Shown: positions 45,901 through 54,236 of the stretch, piece after piece
How positions within the stretch are numbered: position 1 is the first letter of the stretch
How the letters are laid out: the number at the start of each line of letters is the position of its first letter
Translations under genes and position numbers: made by a program
The notes under the pieces: generated by a model
Told to the model about the DNA's origin: nothing
What the model saw: only the letters and a program-made list of their open reading frames with translations
Database searches by the model: none
Assembly: GCF_959029255.1 (NCBI RefSeq)
Contig: NZ_CAUFUE010000004.1
Location: forward strand, 150,647-214,646
Reading direction: 5' to 3'
DNA from: an uncultured Bacteroides sp.
GTDB taxonomy: Bacteria; Bacteroidota; Bacteroidia; Bacteroidales; Bacteroidaceae
DNA: 64,000 nt

Positions 45901-46060
45901 CCAAATCCGTGTTGAAAAGGGCATTACTACTTACCGTGTCAATGGAGAAGAGTTGTTCCGACTGTCTATAAAGGAGCACGAAGGAGATGGACATTTCGGG
46001 TTACGTCTTCTGGAAAACCATGTGTTGTTCACGGATTTTCAAATTAACAAAATACACTAA
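42986..46060 (+). CDS. Heparinase II/III-superfamily lyase with extra C-terminal concanavalin-like domain, copy 3
   Basis: 1024 aa, signal peptide (LALTDIGAG). Residues 1-815 repeat the lyase layout (NPSPLLVPLSM, WCMFNPHRILESGTWYWRVR, THIFDNHFWQFAFRHF, APASGFNRDGAWHNGTSYF, GSGSHTHSNQNAFN, AHNTLLIDGIGQPF). Residues about 820-1024 add a domain missing from copies 1 and 2: TGDYEISYRVKMPMQGSRYD, LNCFWGANDPENPNDLF, FYVGYGGNHNSTTRFRRYFG, WYHIQIRVEKGITTYRVNGE, GHFGLRLL. This is the DUF6250/DUF1961-type jelly roll, possibly for carbohydrate binding. Operon with GH88 copy 2, 13 bp on. Confidence 0.85.
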   Translation: MKKLSVFLLTLCLALTDIGAGNLSRIHENERETPFPQEEHILYINPSPLLVPLSMKQSDFLQFNLSRSKDFPSASSMLSTPAPWCMFNPHRILESGTWYWRVRSVSKSGETMPWSETYRFNVADDVPQFVTPPFSTFLNNIPKEYPRIYCFLNNNLENARKKVRKHPEFENMITDSRTALGTNYANDTKPYRQITRMAEFCDILNTAYQMLQLDVYADKMVQNVRYLLAVEPDAKVIGNDFNAGELIYTLACTYENCYDRFKPEERKQIESIVMNVLATYYKHMVGHEETHIFDNHFWQFAFRHFMQAALVMYDKYPLAKEYLEYSYELWTARAPASGFNRDGAWHNGTSYFSANAVTLVYVPCLFSYLTKTDFMQHPWYKNAGLAMLYSWQPESLSAGFGDGHEKNNGKPLRIRSAFADFLARNTGDPYATWYSSINDRYKTETETRLYRMASGKQRPPYVEAPANLPKAVWFKDCGEMIANSDLKNYKHNISLSFRSSPFGSGSHTHSNQNAFNLHYGGKAIYHAVGHYMNFADPHNLLSYRNTRAHNTLLIDGIGQPFTTRAYGNILRMFNGEHISYALGDASNAYCGISEYPMWQKNFANHNLEQSRENGFGETPLKKYLRHIFLLHPNIVVIYDELEADKAVSWDWLLHSPVKFDIEESTATLTTEDKINQYKSIARLFSEQKCAITQTDKFAAPPNQKNAVRGEDFTAPWSLTASFGPSKKNRILTIIQVEVDGNKAAEILRPSGNSFQCGDWIIDAEMNAKYPATLFIHNEKSQATFSYGKEKPIINGKAYQCKDKYASILYDCFDDKWEVKGGDVLANWTLEDHSGKAHIVTSNDTLEITTPKGLTLWYNQRLTGDYEISYRVKMPMQGSRYDRLSDLNCFWGANDPENPNDLFARSEWRNGVFQHYKTLTLFYVGYGGNHNSTTRFRRYFGSTAKTDDALSRPVIKEYTDKAHLLLPDKWYHIQIRVEKGITTYRVNGEELFRLSIKEHEGDGHFGLRLLENHVLFTDFQINKIH

Positions 46061-46073
46061 AATTCTTAATGAC

Positions 46074-47336
46074 ATGAAAAGAAATTCTCTACTTTTTGCA
46101 ACAGCCCTCCTCATTGGCTTCACCGGGTGTAAAAACAATCCGCCACAAGAAGAAGCCTGGATAAGTAATGCGCTCGATGTAACTACCTACCAACTGAAAC
46201 TGACTGCTGAAGAGCTCATCGGAACCAACAAATTACCGCGTTCCATCTATTCCGGTTATGATATAAATTTCCTTGATACCCAACTGGAACGGGAAGACAA
46301 ATCATACATCGACTCTTTACTCCCCAATCCGCCTGCGTTGCAGTTAGGCCAAAGACATCTTTGCGGCATCAACGACTGGACCAGTGGTTTCTTTCCTGGA
46401 AGCCTTTGGTATGCCTACGAAATGACGGGAGATGAAGAACTGAAAAAACGTGCTATCGAATACACCAATATTCTAAATCCCGTACGCAAGCTCACCCAGA
46501 CTCACGATGTAGGTTTTATGATGAATTGCAGTTATGGCAATGCTCTCCGCCTTGCTCCCAATGATACGATAAAGGCTGTCCTCATTGAAACAGCCGACAA
46601 TCTATGTACTCGCTTTAACCCGGAAATCGGTTGTATCCGTTCATGGGATTTCGGAAAATGGAACTTCCCCGTGATTATCGATAATATGATGAACCTGGAC
46701 TTGCTGTTCAACGTAGCAAAGTTGACAGGGGACAAGAAGTATTATGACGTAGCCGTGAAACATGCGCAAACTACTATGAAAAATCACTTCCGCCCCGACT
46801 ACACTTCCTATCATGTAGTCAGTTACAACAATGATGGTAGCGTGGAGTTGAAACAAACACATCAAGGTAAAGACAACGAGTCGGCATGGTCGCGCGGACA
46901 GGCATGGGGAGTATATGGTTATACTTCTTGCTATCGTGAAACTAAAGACCCCGCATTCCTGCAAGAAGCTGTACACATAGGAGACATGATTATGGAACGT
47001 GTAAAGACCGACGACCTCATCCCATACTGGGACTATGACGCACCGGTAGGAGAAAAGACTCCCCGTGACGCTTCGGCAGCAGCCGTCACCGCTTCCGCAT
47101 TTTTAGAACTCAGTACTTTTGTTCCTGACGGTAAGAAATATTTCGACTATGCCGAAGCCATTCTCAAGAACCTCTCCGGGTCCGATTATCTGGCAGCCAA
47201 AGGAAGTAACCAAGGTTTCGTATTACTACATTCCACTGGTTCACTCCCTCATGGTTCCGAAATAGATGTACCCCTGAATTATGCAGACTATTACTATCTG
47301 GAAGCAATGAAAAGATACTTGGATTTAAAGGAATAA
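46074..47336 (+). CDS. GH88 unsaturated glucuronyl hydrolase, copy 2
   Basis: 420 aa from the ATG at 46074; the frame is open from 45987 but that part overlaps the lyase gene and precedes the lipoprotein signal MKRNSLLFATALLIGFTGC. Family motifs: NDWTSGFFPGSLWYAYEMTG, THDVGFMMNCSYGNA with Asp145, PVIIDNMMNLDLL with Asp203, SRGQAWGVYGYTSCYRE, RDASAAAVTASAFLEL. An insertion before the first motif (about 60-95, including SLLPNPPALQLGQ) separates it from copy 1. As a lipoprotein it probably works at a membrane rather than free in the periplasm. Confidence 0.92.
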   Translation: MKRNSLLFATALLIGFTGCKNNPPQEEAWISNALDVTTYQLKLTAEELIGTNKLPRSIYSGYDINFLDTQLEREDKSYIDSLLPNPPALQLGQRHLCGINDWTSGFFPGSLWYAYEMTGDEELKKRAIEYTNILNPVRKLTQTHDVGFMMNCSYGNALRLAPNDTIKAVLIETADNLCTRFNPEIGCIRSWDFGKWNFPVIIDNMMNLDLLFNVAKLTGDKKYYDVAVKHAQTTMKNHFRPDYTSYHVVSYNNDGSVELKQTHQGKDNESAWSRGQAWGVYGYTSCYRETKDPAFLQEAVHIGDMIMERVKTDDLIPYWDYDAPVGEKTPRDASAAAVTASAFLELSTFVPDGKKYFDYAEAILKNLSGSDYLAAKGSNQGFVLLHSTGSLPHGSEIDVPLNYADYYYLEAMKRYLDLKE

Positions 47337-47406
47337 GCTATTGTAAAGTAGAGATTTGGCGACGTAAAGCCCTCTACTTTATACATCGCATATAGGCATA
47401 AAAAAA

Positions 47407-47424
47407 GGAGTACCGCTGTACTCC
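47407..47424. other. Short hairpin before the 24-codon ORF
   Basis: GGAGTAC (47407-47413) and GTACTCC (47418-47424) form a 7-bp stem with a CGCT loop. On the minus strand it is followed by seven T, so it could also stop leftward transcription. A second stem, TAAAGTAGAG/CTCTACTTTA, lies at 47344-47381. Confidence 0.45.
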
Positions 47425-47452
47425 AACCTTTGTTAACCTTAAATCTAATACT

Positions 47453-47527
47453 ATGAAAAACACATTGCAAAGATACGGACTTCTGACATATCTGCAAATT
47501 ATCCAAGAAAAAAAGTATGTTTTATAA
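47453..47527 (+). CDS. Possible 24-codon small ORF in a stand-alone short transcript
   Basis: ATG at 47453 to TAA at 47525-47527 encodes MKNTLQRYGLLTYLQIIQEK plus KYVL. It lies between two hairpins and a strong terminator 11 bp beyond its stop, with AACCTTTG (47425-47432) as a possible -7 box. There is no longer gene in this 259-bp gap. I do not recognise the peptide and it may simply mark an untranslated small RNA. Confidence 0.25.
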   Translation: MKNTLQRYGLLTYLQIIQEKKYVL

Positions 47528-47538
47528 CACAGATTAAG

Positions 47539-47577
47539 AAAAAGGGACGGAATTGCAAAAGCATTCCGTCCCTTTTT
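47539..47577. terminator. Strong bidirectional terminator
   Basis: AAAAAGGGACGGAAT (47539-47553) pairs perfectly with ATTCCGTCCCTTTTT (47563-47577). With A- and T-runs on both sides it ends mutB from the right and anything read from the left. Confidence 0.9.
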
Positions 47578-47595
47578 AACATTTAACTTAATTGT

Positions 47596-49746
47596 TTATT
47601 CTTCATCCAACAAGATTTCAAGAATTTGGCAGGCAGCTTTCGCAACCGGAGTACCGGGTCCGAAGATGGCAGCCACACCGGCCTTGTACAGGAAGTCATA
47701 GTCTTGTGCGGGGATTACGCCACCGGCAATCACTACAATATCCTCACGGCCCAATTTCTTGAGTTCTTCAATAATCTGCGGAACCAAAGTCTTGTGTCCG
47801 GCAGCCAGTGAAGAGACACCCACTACATGAACGTCGTTTTCTACCGCCTCACGAGCAGCTTCGGCAGGAGTCTGGAACAAAGGTCCCATATCTACGTCGA
47901 AACCACAGTCGGCATATCCGGTCGCTACAACTTTGGCGCCACGGTCGTGACCGTCCTGACCCATTTTGGCAACCATGATACGGGGCTGACGTCCCTCTTT
48001 CTTCGCAAACTTATCAGCGAGTTCGCAAGCTCTGTGGAAATCGCTGTCATTCTTACTTTCTGATGAATACACGCCTGATATAGTTCTAATTACAGCTTTA
48101 TAACGTCCTACAACTTTCTCGCAAGCATACGAGATTTCTCCCAGAGTAGCGCGGACACGGGCAGCTTCCACCGCCAATTCCAGCAAATTACCTTCCTTCG
48201 TCTCCACGCACTTGGTGATAGCTTCCAGCGCTTTCTGAACAGCAGCCTCGTCACGACCTTCTTTCAGAGTCTTCAGGTTGGCAATCTGTTCCTGGCGAAC
48301 AGCAGTGTTATCGATTTCAAGGATATCAATCGGAGCCTCTTTCTCCAGGCGATATTTGTTCACACCGACAATAGTCTGCGAACCACTGTCGATACGAGCC
48401 TGTGTACGTGCGGCAGCCTCTTCGATACGCATCTTAGGAATACCGGTTTCGATAGCCTTAGCCATACCACCCAGTTTCTCTACTTCCTGGATAAGTTCCC
48501 AAGCCTTGTGGGCAAGTTCGTTGGTGAGGGATTCTACATAATAGGAACCACCCCACGGGTCAACGTTCTTACATACGTAAGTTTCTTCCTGGATATAAAT
48601 CTGAGTGTTACGTGCGATACGGGCAGAGAAGTCTGTCGGCAATGCGATGGCTTCATCCAATGCATTGGTATGCAATGACTGGGTATGACCTAATGCCGCA
48701 GCCATAGCCTCGATACAAGTACGGCCCACGTTGTTGAACGGGTCTTGTTCGGTCAGCGACCAGCCGGAAGTCTGTGAGTGTGTACGCAATGCCAGTGACT
48801 TCGGATTTTTCGGGTTGAACTGCTTCACAATCTTAGCCCAAAGCATACGTGCGGCACGCATCTTGGCAATTTCCATAAAGTGGTTGGTACCGATGGCCCA
48901 GAAGAATGACAGACGCGGTGCAAAAGCATCGATGTCGATACCTGCGGCAACACCTGCACGTAGGTATTCCAAACCGTCAGCCAAAGTATAAGCCAACTCA
49001 ATATCTGCCGTAGCACCCGCTTCCTGCATGTGATAGCCGGAGATAGAAATTGAATTGAACTTAGGCATCTTCTGGGAAGTATATTCAAAGATATCAGAGA
49101 TAATCTTCATGGAGAATGCAGGCGGGTAGATATAAGTATTACGCACCATGAATTCCTTCAAGATATCATTCTGGATGGTACCGGCCATTTCTTCCAGTTT
49201 AGCACCTTGCTCCAAACCGGCGTTGATGTAAAATGCCATAATAGGAAGTACCGCACCGTTCATTGTCATGGATACGGACATCTTGTTCAAAGGAATACCG
49301 TCGAAGAGCACCTTCATGTTCTCCAGCGAGCAAATGGATACACCGGCTTTACCTACGTCACCCACTACACGTTCGTGATCGGGGTCGTAGCCACGGTGGG
49401 TAGCCAAGTCGAATGCCACTGACAAACCTTTCTGTCCGGAAGCCAAGTTACGGCGATAGAAAGCATTGGATTCTTCGGCGGTGGAGAAACCGGCATATTG
49501 GCGGATGGTCCAGGGACGCAATGTGTACATCACTGAATAAGGGCCACGCAGATAAGGAGGAATACCGGCAGCATAGTCCAGGTGTTCCATACCCTCAAGG
49601 TCTTCTTTTGTATAAACAGGCTTCACTTCGATGTGTTCCGGAGTCTTCCAGTCGGCTTTCACACCGTTAGCCTTCTGCCACTCAGCACCATTAGCGGGCT
49701 TGAAAGCAGCATATATATCTAAATTTTTAAAATTCTTTCGCATCAT
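47596..49746 (-). CDS. mutB: Methylmalonyl-CoA mutase large subunit
   Basis: 716 aa. With MutA and adenosylcobalamin it interconverts succinyl-CoA and methylmalonyl-CoA, the route to propionate in Bacteroides. The TIM barrel shows YAAGIPPYLRGPYSVMYTLR, RPWTIRQYAGFSTAEESN and SISISGYHMQEAGATADIEL. The C-terminal B12 domain has the base-off motif GQDGHDRGAKVVATGYAD (Asp-x-His-x-x-Gly) and GGVIPAQDYDFLYKAGV. The gene starts 39 bp after mutA and is closed by the terminator at 47539-47577. Confidence 0.97.
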   Translation of the reverse strand: MMRKNFKNLDIYAAFKPANGAEWQKANGVKADWKTPEHIEVKPVYTKEDLEGMEHLDYAAGIPPYLRGPYSVMYTLRPWTIRQYAGFSTAEESNAFYRRNLASGQKGLSVAFDLATHRGYDPDHERVVGDVGKAGVSICSLENMKVLFDGIPLNKMSVSMTMNGAVLPIMAFYINAGLEQGAKLEEMAGTIQNDILKEFMVRNTYIYPPAFSMKIISDIFEYTSQKMPKFNSISISGYHMQEAGATADIELAYTLADGLEYLRAGVAAGIDIDAFAPRLSFFWAIGTNHFMEIAKMRAARMLWAKIVKQFNPKNPKSLALRTHSQTSGWSLTEQDPFNNVGRTCIEAMAAALGHTQSLHTNALDEAIALPTDFSARIARNTQIYIQEETYVCKNVDPWGGSYYVESLTNELAHKAWELIQEVEKLGGMAKAIETGIPKMRIEEAAARTQARIDSGSQTIVGVNKYRLEKEAPIDILEIDNTAVRQEQIANLKTLKEGRDEAAVQKALEAITKCVETKEGNLLELAVEAARVRATLGEISYACEKVVGRYKAVIRTISGVYSSESKNDSDFHRACELADKFAKKEGRQPRIMVAKMGQDGHDRGAKVVATGYADCGFDVDMGPLFQTPAEAAREAVENDVHVVGVSSLAAGHKTLVPQIIEELKKLGREDIVVIAGGVIPAQDYDFLYKAGVAAIFGPGTPVAKAACQILEILLDEE

Positions 49747-49753
49747 GTTATTT

Positions 49754-49783
49754 ACGATTTGACGATTGACGATTTACGATTGA
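49754..49783. repeat. ACGATT heptamer repeat between mutA and mutB
   Basis: ACGATT occurs at 49754, 49762, 49769 and 49776, filling most of the 39-bp intergenic gap. It covers the mutB ribosome-loading region in the minus-strand transcript. Confidence 0.7.
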
Positions 49784-49785
49784 AG

Positions 49786-51687
49786 TTACTTCTTCAAAAG
49801 TTTGGCGTTGAATTCTTTTAATGTCTCTAATACATTTACCCTGACATGGATAAAGTTCTCGATACCGGCAGCCTTCAATTCATCCATGCAGGCAGGAGCA
49901 CCGGCAACAATGAACATGGCACGGCCATTCAGAGCCTTGAAAGCGGGAATGGCATATTCAGCATATTCATCATCGCTTGAGCACAATACCACGATGTCAG
50001 CCTTGGCAGCCATAGCAGCCTCTATCCCCTCCTCTACTGTAGAGAAGCCGAGATTGTCAACTACCTCATAACCGGCACAAGCCAGGAAGTTACAAGAATA
50101 CTGCGCACGTGCCTGACGCATAGCCAGATTACCGATAGTCAGCATAAATGCTTTCGGACGTTTACCCGAAGCCTCCGTCTCAAGGCGCAATGCTTCAAAT
50201 TCACTGGCGGCACGGTCAAAGCTCAATGTAGGAACATCTTTTTCGCAAGTATCATGTCCACCGCAGCAACAAGTAGCCGCAACCGGCTTCTTATCACCGG
50301 CCTTTTCGTTGAAGTTCGGGAACTGGTTGGTGCCCAGCAGCACTTCCTTGCGCTTGGCAACGGCTGCATGACGGGCCACGTTACTTTCGTTCACCGCAGC
50401 CTGCACCTTGCCATTCTTTACGCAAGCATAGAAACCACCCTCTTCTTCTACGCCGAGGAATAATTCCCAAGCCTGTTTGGCGATGGATACAGTCAGATTT
50501 TCAATATAGTAAGAACCGGCAGCCGGGTCAATCACCTTGTCGAAGTGAGATTCTTCCTTCAACAGCAACTGCTGGTTACGAGCCAACCGTTCGGAGAAAT
50601 CATCGGGTGCCGCGTAAGTCTTGTCAAACGGAACAACCGTCATGGAGTCAACACCTGCAAGGGCGGCACTCATAGCCTCAGTCTGAGTACGCAGCAAGTT
50701 CACGTGCGCATCAAACAGTGTCAGGTTGAAAGTAGAAGTCTCCGCATGTATTCTCATCTTGGCTGCGCAACGGCACTCGTTGTTAGCCCCCTTGTTTTCA
50801 CAGTCGCGCAAACATTCGGGATGGTAGGAAGCCACGATATTCGCCCACAACATACGTGCAGCGCGGAACTTGGCAATCTCGAGGAAGTAGTTGGAGCTGA
50901 TACCGAAGTTGAATTTAATCTTCTTCGCCACCACGGCGGCAGGAAGCCCGGCATCAGTCAATTGGTTCATATATTCATTACCCCAAGCCAGCGCATAACC
51001 CAATTCCTGGAAAATGTAAGAACCGGCATTATTCAGCGTCAGCGCGTTTACATTCAACACACGGTATTTGGGAAGAACAGCGGTAGCTTCAATCAAAGCC
51101 TTGGCAGTAGCCACCATATCGCCTTTTTCCTTACCCTTTGCCAACATCTTGTTGAAGTAATCATAATTGATGGAACCCTGCAACTTGGTGAGGTCATAAT
51201 CTTTCTTCTGGAAGTAAGCCACAAGAAGTTCGGCCAATTCCACTACATGTCCCTGGCAAGTAGAGAAATTCAGTTCAACACATTCGGCGCAGATATCTTT
51301 CAGCAATGTTTCGATGTACTCCGCATTCAGCTCCTTGGCCTTTACGTGGAAAGAAAGCGAATCGACCCCCTTGTTCAGGATATCCAATGCCTTGGCATTA
51401 GCCTCCTTGGGGCATTCCACTTTGATTTCCTGACGAACCAACCATTCATTGTTGTTTTTCTTAGTACCTCTGAGGTAAGGGAATTCACCGGGAAGCGCGT
51501 CAGTCGTTTTAAGTCCTTCAAGGTCTTCCATCCGGTAGAAAGGTTTCACTTTAAATCCTTCGTTTGTCTTCCAAACGAGCTTCTTCTCAAAATCCGCGCC
51601 TTTCAAGTCGGCGGTAACTTTCTCCATCCACTTCTCGGTGGAAACGGGGGAAAAGTCTGAGAAGAGTTTTTCTTTACTGTCTGCCAT
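49786..51687 (-). CDS. mutA: Methylmalonyl-CoA mutase small subunit
   Basis: 633 aa. Non-catalytic partner of MutB in the heterodimeric mutase. The barrel domain is parallel to MutB (KPFYRMEDLEGLKTTDALPG, SYIFQELGYALAWGNEYMNQ). The C-terminal Rossmann-like domain (RPKAFMLTIGNLAMRQARAQ, ADIVVLCSSDDEYAEYAIPA) lacks the DxHxxG cobalamin ligand, as MutA subunits do. Two Cys clusters are visible (CRDCENKGANNECRC and ATCCCGGHDTC), probably lineage-specific loops. First gene of the mutAB operon, read from the -7 box at 51746-51753. Confidence 0.95.
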   Translation of the reverse strand: MADSKEKLFSDFSPVSTEKWMEKVTADLKGADFEKKLVWKTNEGFKVKPFYRMEDLEGLKTTDALPGEFPYLRGTKKNNNEWLVRQEIKVECPKEANAKALDILNKGVDSLSFHVKAKELNAEYIETLLKDICAECVELNFSTCQGHVVELAELLVAYFQKKDYDLTKLQGSINYDYFNKMLAKGKEKGDMVATAKALIEATAVLPKYRVLNVNALTLNNAGSYIFQELGYALAWGNEYMNQLTDAGLPAAVVAKKIKFNFGISSNYFLEIAKFRAARMLWANIVASYHPECLRDCENKGANNECRCAAKMRIHAETSTFNLTLFDAHVNLLRTQTEAMSAALAGVDSMTVVPFDKTYAAPDDFSERLARNQQLLLKEESHFDKVIDPAAGSYYIENLTVSIAKQAWELFLGVEEEGGFYACVKNGKVQAAVNESNVARHAAVAKRKEVLLGTNQFPNFNEKAGDKKPVAATCCCGGHDTCEKDVPTLSFDRAASEFEALRLETEASGKRPKAFMLTIGNLAMRQARAQYSCNFLACAGYEVVDNLGFSTVEEGIEAAMAAKADIVVLCSSDDEYAEYAIPAFKALNGRAMFIVAGAPACMDELKAAGIENFIHVRVNVLETLKEFNAKLLKK

Positions 51688-51745
51688 AGTTTATTTAAAA
51701 TTATAAATAGATGAATAGTATTCCATAATGTCATCAAGAGACTTG

Positions 51746-51753
51746 CAAATATA
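51746..51753 (-). promoter_or_regulatory. -7 box of mutAB
   Basis: The minus strand reads TATATTTG, exact TAnnTTTG, about 59 bp before the mutA start. Back-to-back with the promoter at 51891-51921. Confidence 0.55.
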
Positions 51754-51890
51754 CTGAAATACTTAAAACAAAATGTTTTTTTAGTGAAAATTGCACTTGC
51801 CTGTGACTCCGTGATTATTCGGAAACAGAACATTTCATCCGCATGCATTTCTTTTTGCAAAGCCCGTATAGCAAAAAGTAGCATAAACCT

Positions 51891-51921
51891 TTTGCCACCT
51901 CCCCTTTATTAAGTAATTTTG
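51891..51921 (+). promoter_or_regulatory. Consensus promoter of the AspT/YidE-type transporter
   Basis: TTTG (51891-51894), a 19-bp spacer and TAATTTTG (51914-51921). Both boxes and spacing match the Bacteroides sigma consensus. Confidence 0.75.
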
Positions 51922-51956
51922 CGCAAAATTTAAGAACGACATATAAATAAGGTACT

Positions 51957-53621
51957 ATGAACTGGTTAGAAAGTTTGCTATGGGACCCTACATCTGTCGC
52001 CCACATTGTTTGCTTGTATGCATTCGTCATCTCTGTGGGTGTGCTGTTGGGTAAGATTAAGATTTTCGGGGTATCGCTGGGAGTCACGTTTGTGCTCTTT
52101 GCGGGTATTCTGATGGGACATTTCGGTTTCACGGGAGAAACACATATTTTGCACTTCATCCGCGAATTTGGTTTAATTTTATTTGTTTTCTGTATCGGTC
52201 TGCAAGTCGGTCCGTCATTTTTCTCTTCCTTCAAGAAAGGAGGCATGACGCTGAATATGCTTGCGGTAGGTATCGTGGTGCTGAATATAGCCGTGGCACT
52301 GGGTATCTATTTCATTGCCAACGGCAGACTGGAACTACCGATGACAATCGGTATCCTTTATGGTGCCGTCACCAATACTCCGGGTCTTGGTGCCGCACAG
52401 GAAGCCCTGAACCAGATTAACTATACCGGAGACCCCATCGCGTTGGGTTATGCTTGCGCTTATCCGCTCGGTGTTGTCGGCATCATCGGTTCCATCATCG
52501 CCATCCGCTATATCTTCCGCATCAACTTCGCCAAAGAAGAGGAAGACCTCAACAAGCAGGACAATGACATGAAGCACAAACCGCACATGCTGCACCTTGA
52601 AGTGCGCAACGAATCCATCGACGGCAAGAAACTTCTCCTGATAAAGGACTTTCTGGGGCGTCCTTTCGTATGTTCCCGTATCCGCCACGAGGGTCATGTG
52701 AGTATCCCCAACCAAGATACCGTTTTCCATATCGGCGACCAGCTTTTCATCGTCTGCTCCGAAGAAGACGCCGAAGCCGTAACCGCCTTCATCGGTAAAG
52801 AAATCAAAGTGGACTGGGAAAAGCAAGACACCCCGATGGTATCGCGCCGCATCCTGGTGACCAAGACAGATATCAACGGCAAGAAGCTGGGCAGCATGCA
52901 CTTCCGCAGCCTTTACGGAGTAAACGTAACCCGCATCAACCGTTCCGGTATGGATTTGTTCGCCGACCCCAACCTCGTTCTCCAAGTAGGCGACCGTGTA
53001 ATGGTAGTGGGTCAGCAAGATGCCGTAGAGCGTGTAGCCAGTGTGCTGGGTAACCAATTGAAGCGTCTGGACACACCGAACATCGTGACCATCTTCGTAG
53101 GTATCTTCCTCGGAATTCTTCTGGGTAGCCTTCCCTTCGCCTTCCCCGGCATGCCGACCCCTGTAAAACTGGGCTTGGCAGGCGGTCCGTTGGTAGTGGC
53201 CATCCTGATAGGACGTTTCGGGCATAAACTGCACCTAGTCACCTATACCACCATGAGCGCCAACCTGATGTTACGCGAAATCGGTATCGTACTCTTCCTT
53301 GCCAGTGTCGGCATCGAAGCGGGCGAGCACTTCGTGCAGACAGTAGTAGATGGCGACGGTCTGCTATACGTCGGCTATGGCTTCCTGATTACCGTCATTC
53401 CTCTGTTGATTATCGGTATCATCGCCCGTCTCTACTGCAAAGTCAACTATTTCACCCTCATGGGTCTGATAGCCGGTAGTAATACTGATCCACCCGCATT
53501 GGCATACTCCAACCAAGTATCAGGCAACGACGCTCCGTCGGTAGGTTATTCTACAGTGTATCCGCTGACAATGTTCTTGCGTATCCTGACGGGGCAGATG
53601 ATATTGCTGACGATGATGTAA
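51957..53621 (+). CDS. AspT/YidE/YbjL-family transporter with two RCK_C domains
   Basis: 554 aa, inner membrane. Five or six membrane segments (VCLYAFVISVGVLLGKIKIF, LILFVFCIGLQVGPSFF), two central TrkA-C/RCK_C domains (HLEVRNESIDGKKLLLIKDF and ILVTKTDINGKKLGSMHFRS), then a second membrane half (IVTIFVGIFLGILLGSLPFA, GIVLFLASVGIEAGEHFVQ). The duplicated YidE/YbjL core with the TNTPGLGAAQEAL and GSNTDPPALAYSN motifs places it in the aspartate:alanine exchanger family. Substrate unknown; a dicarboxylate or amino acid would fit its place beside mutAB. Confidence 0.88.
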   Translation: MNWLESLLWDPTSVAHIVCLYAFVISVGVLLGKIKIFGVSLGVTFVLFAGILMGHFGFTGETHILHFIREFGLILFVFCIGLQVGPSFFSSFKKGGMTLNMLAVGIVVLNIAVALGIYFIANGRLELPMTIGILYGAVTNTPGLGAAQEALNQINYTGDPIALGYACAYPLGVVGIIGSIIAIRYIFRINFAKEEEDLNKQDNDMKHKPHMLHLEVRNESIDGKKLLLIKDFLGRPFVCSRIRHEGHVSIPNQDTVFHIGDQLFIVCSEEDAEAVTAFIGKEIKVDWEKQDTPMVSRRILVTKTDINGKKLGSMHFRSLYGVNVTRINRSGMDLFADPNLVLQVGDRVMVVGQQDAVERVASVLGNQLKRLDTPNIVTIFVGIFLGILLGSLPFAFPGMPTPVKLGLAGGPLVVAILIGRFGHKLHLVTYTTMSANLMLREIGIVLFLASVGIEAGEHFVQTVVDGDGLLYVGYGFLITVIPLLIIGIIARLYCKVNYFTLMGLIAGSNTDPPALAYSNQVSGNDAPSVGYSTVYPLTMFLRILTGQMILLTMM

Positions 53622-53681
53622 AAAGACTTATGTAAGTGCCCATATCGGCAGGTCGCGATATCGCACTATAAAAAAGATGTA

Positions 53682-53707
53682 AGAGGACTTTGGAAACAGG
53701 GTCCTCT
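53682..53707 (+). terminator. Terminator after the transporter gene
   Basis: AGAGGAC (53682-53688) pairs with GTCCTCT (53701-53707), followed by a run of T. It also lies 4 bp from the end of the convergent PIN gene. Confidence 0.85.
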
Positions 53708-53711
53708 TTTT

Positions 53712-54236
53712 TTATATCCGAACGGGACAAACATAACGCGTAATATCAACTATTGGAAGTTTACTACCCAACGCATTCACCTTCCGCATAAAATCATCAC
53801 ACTCCTCAGCAGATAATTTCTTTCTGCAATAAGCATAATATAAAAAATCAAGAGTAGTCAGATAAATTATGTCATTTTGCGAACAATACTCTTTTATATC
53901 TTTCAAATTACTACTCCCTAACACGTCCCTATTATCCCTACAATAAATCATGCAAGCACTTTCCCCCTTCCCCAATGTCCGTTGAAGTTGAAAGAAATCC
54001 CTTATCGACTCACCAACAGGCGCAAACACTTCTTGTTTTATCTTAGGAATATAATGTATATACTTATCTATAAAATTCTTCGTTTGCGCATGCCTGGCGA
54101 TTTCATTGTAGACTACATCCAAAATCAGATACTCGTATTCCGGAAAAATATCAGGTAATATCGAAAAACATTCCGCCTTTATAAAATGGATAATTACATC
54201 AGCATCGAGCACTATCTTCGTCTTCTTCCGTCCCAT
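53712..54236 (-). CDS. PIN-like domain protein (putative RNase toxin)
   Basis: 174 aa from the ATG at 54236; a longer open frame reaches 54329, but the PIN fold opens with KIVLDADVIIHF just after this ATG. PIN acidic residues are visible: Asp11/Asp13, Glu45 (VVYNEIARH), then GKGESACMIYCRDNRDVLGSSNLKDI and IYLTTLDFLYYAY. PIN proteins cut RNA, often as toxins. The start lies inside the end of the ImmA/IrrE gene (38-nt overlap), so translation is likely coupled. Last gene of an XRE-ImmA-PIN operon. Toxicity is inferred from family and context. Confidence 0.75.
   Translation of the reverse strand: MGRKKTKIVLDADVIIHFIKAECFSILPDIFPEYEYLILDVVYNEIARHAQTKNFIDKYIHYIPKIKQEVFAPVGESIRDFFQLQRTLGKGESACMIYCRDNRDVLGSSNLKDIKEYCSQNDIIYLTTLDFLYYAYCRKKLSAEECDDFMRKVNALGSKLPIVDITRYVCPVRI

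Noticed and set aside
50545..51660. 371-codon plus-strand ORF over mutA
   Set aside because: It is antisense to a clear mutA, has no domain pattern and its His/Gln/Leu-rich text is what the reverse of conserved codons gives.
52335..53234. 299-codon minus-strand ORF inside the transporter gene
   Set aside because: Antisense shadow of the AspT/YidE-type gene; no promoter or coherent fold.
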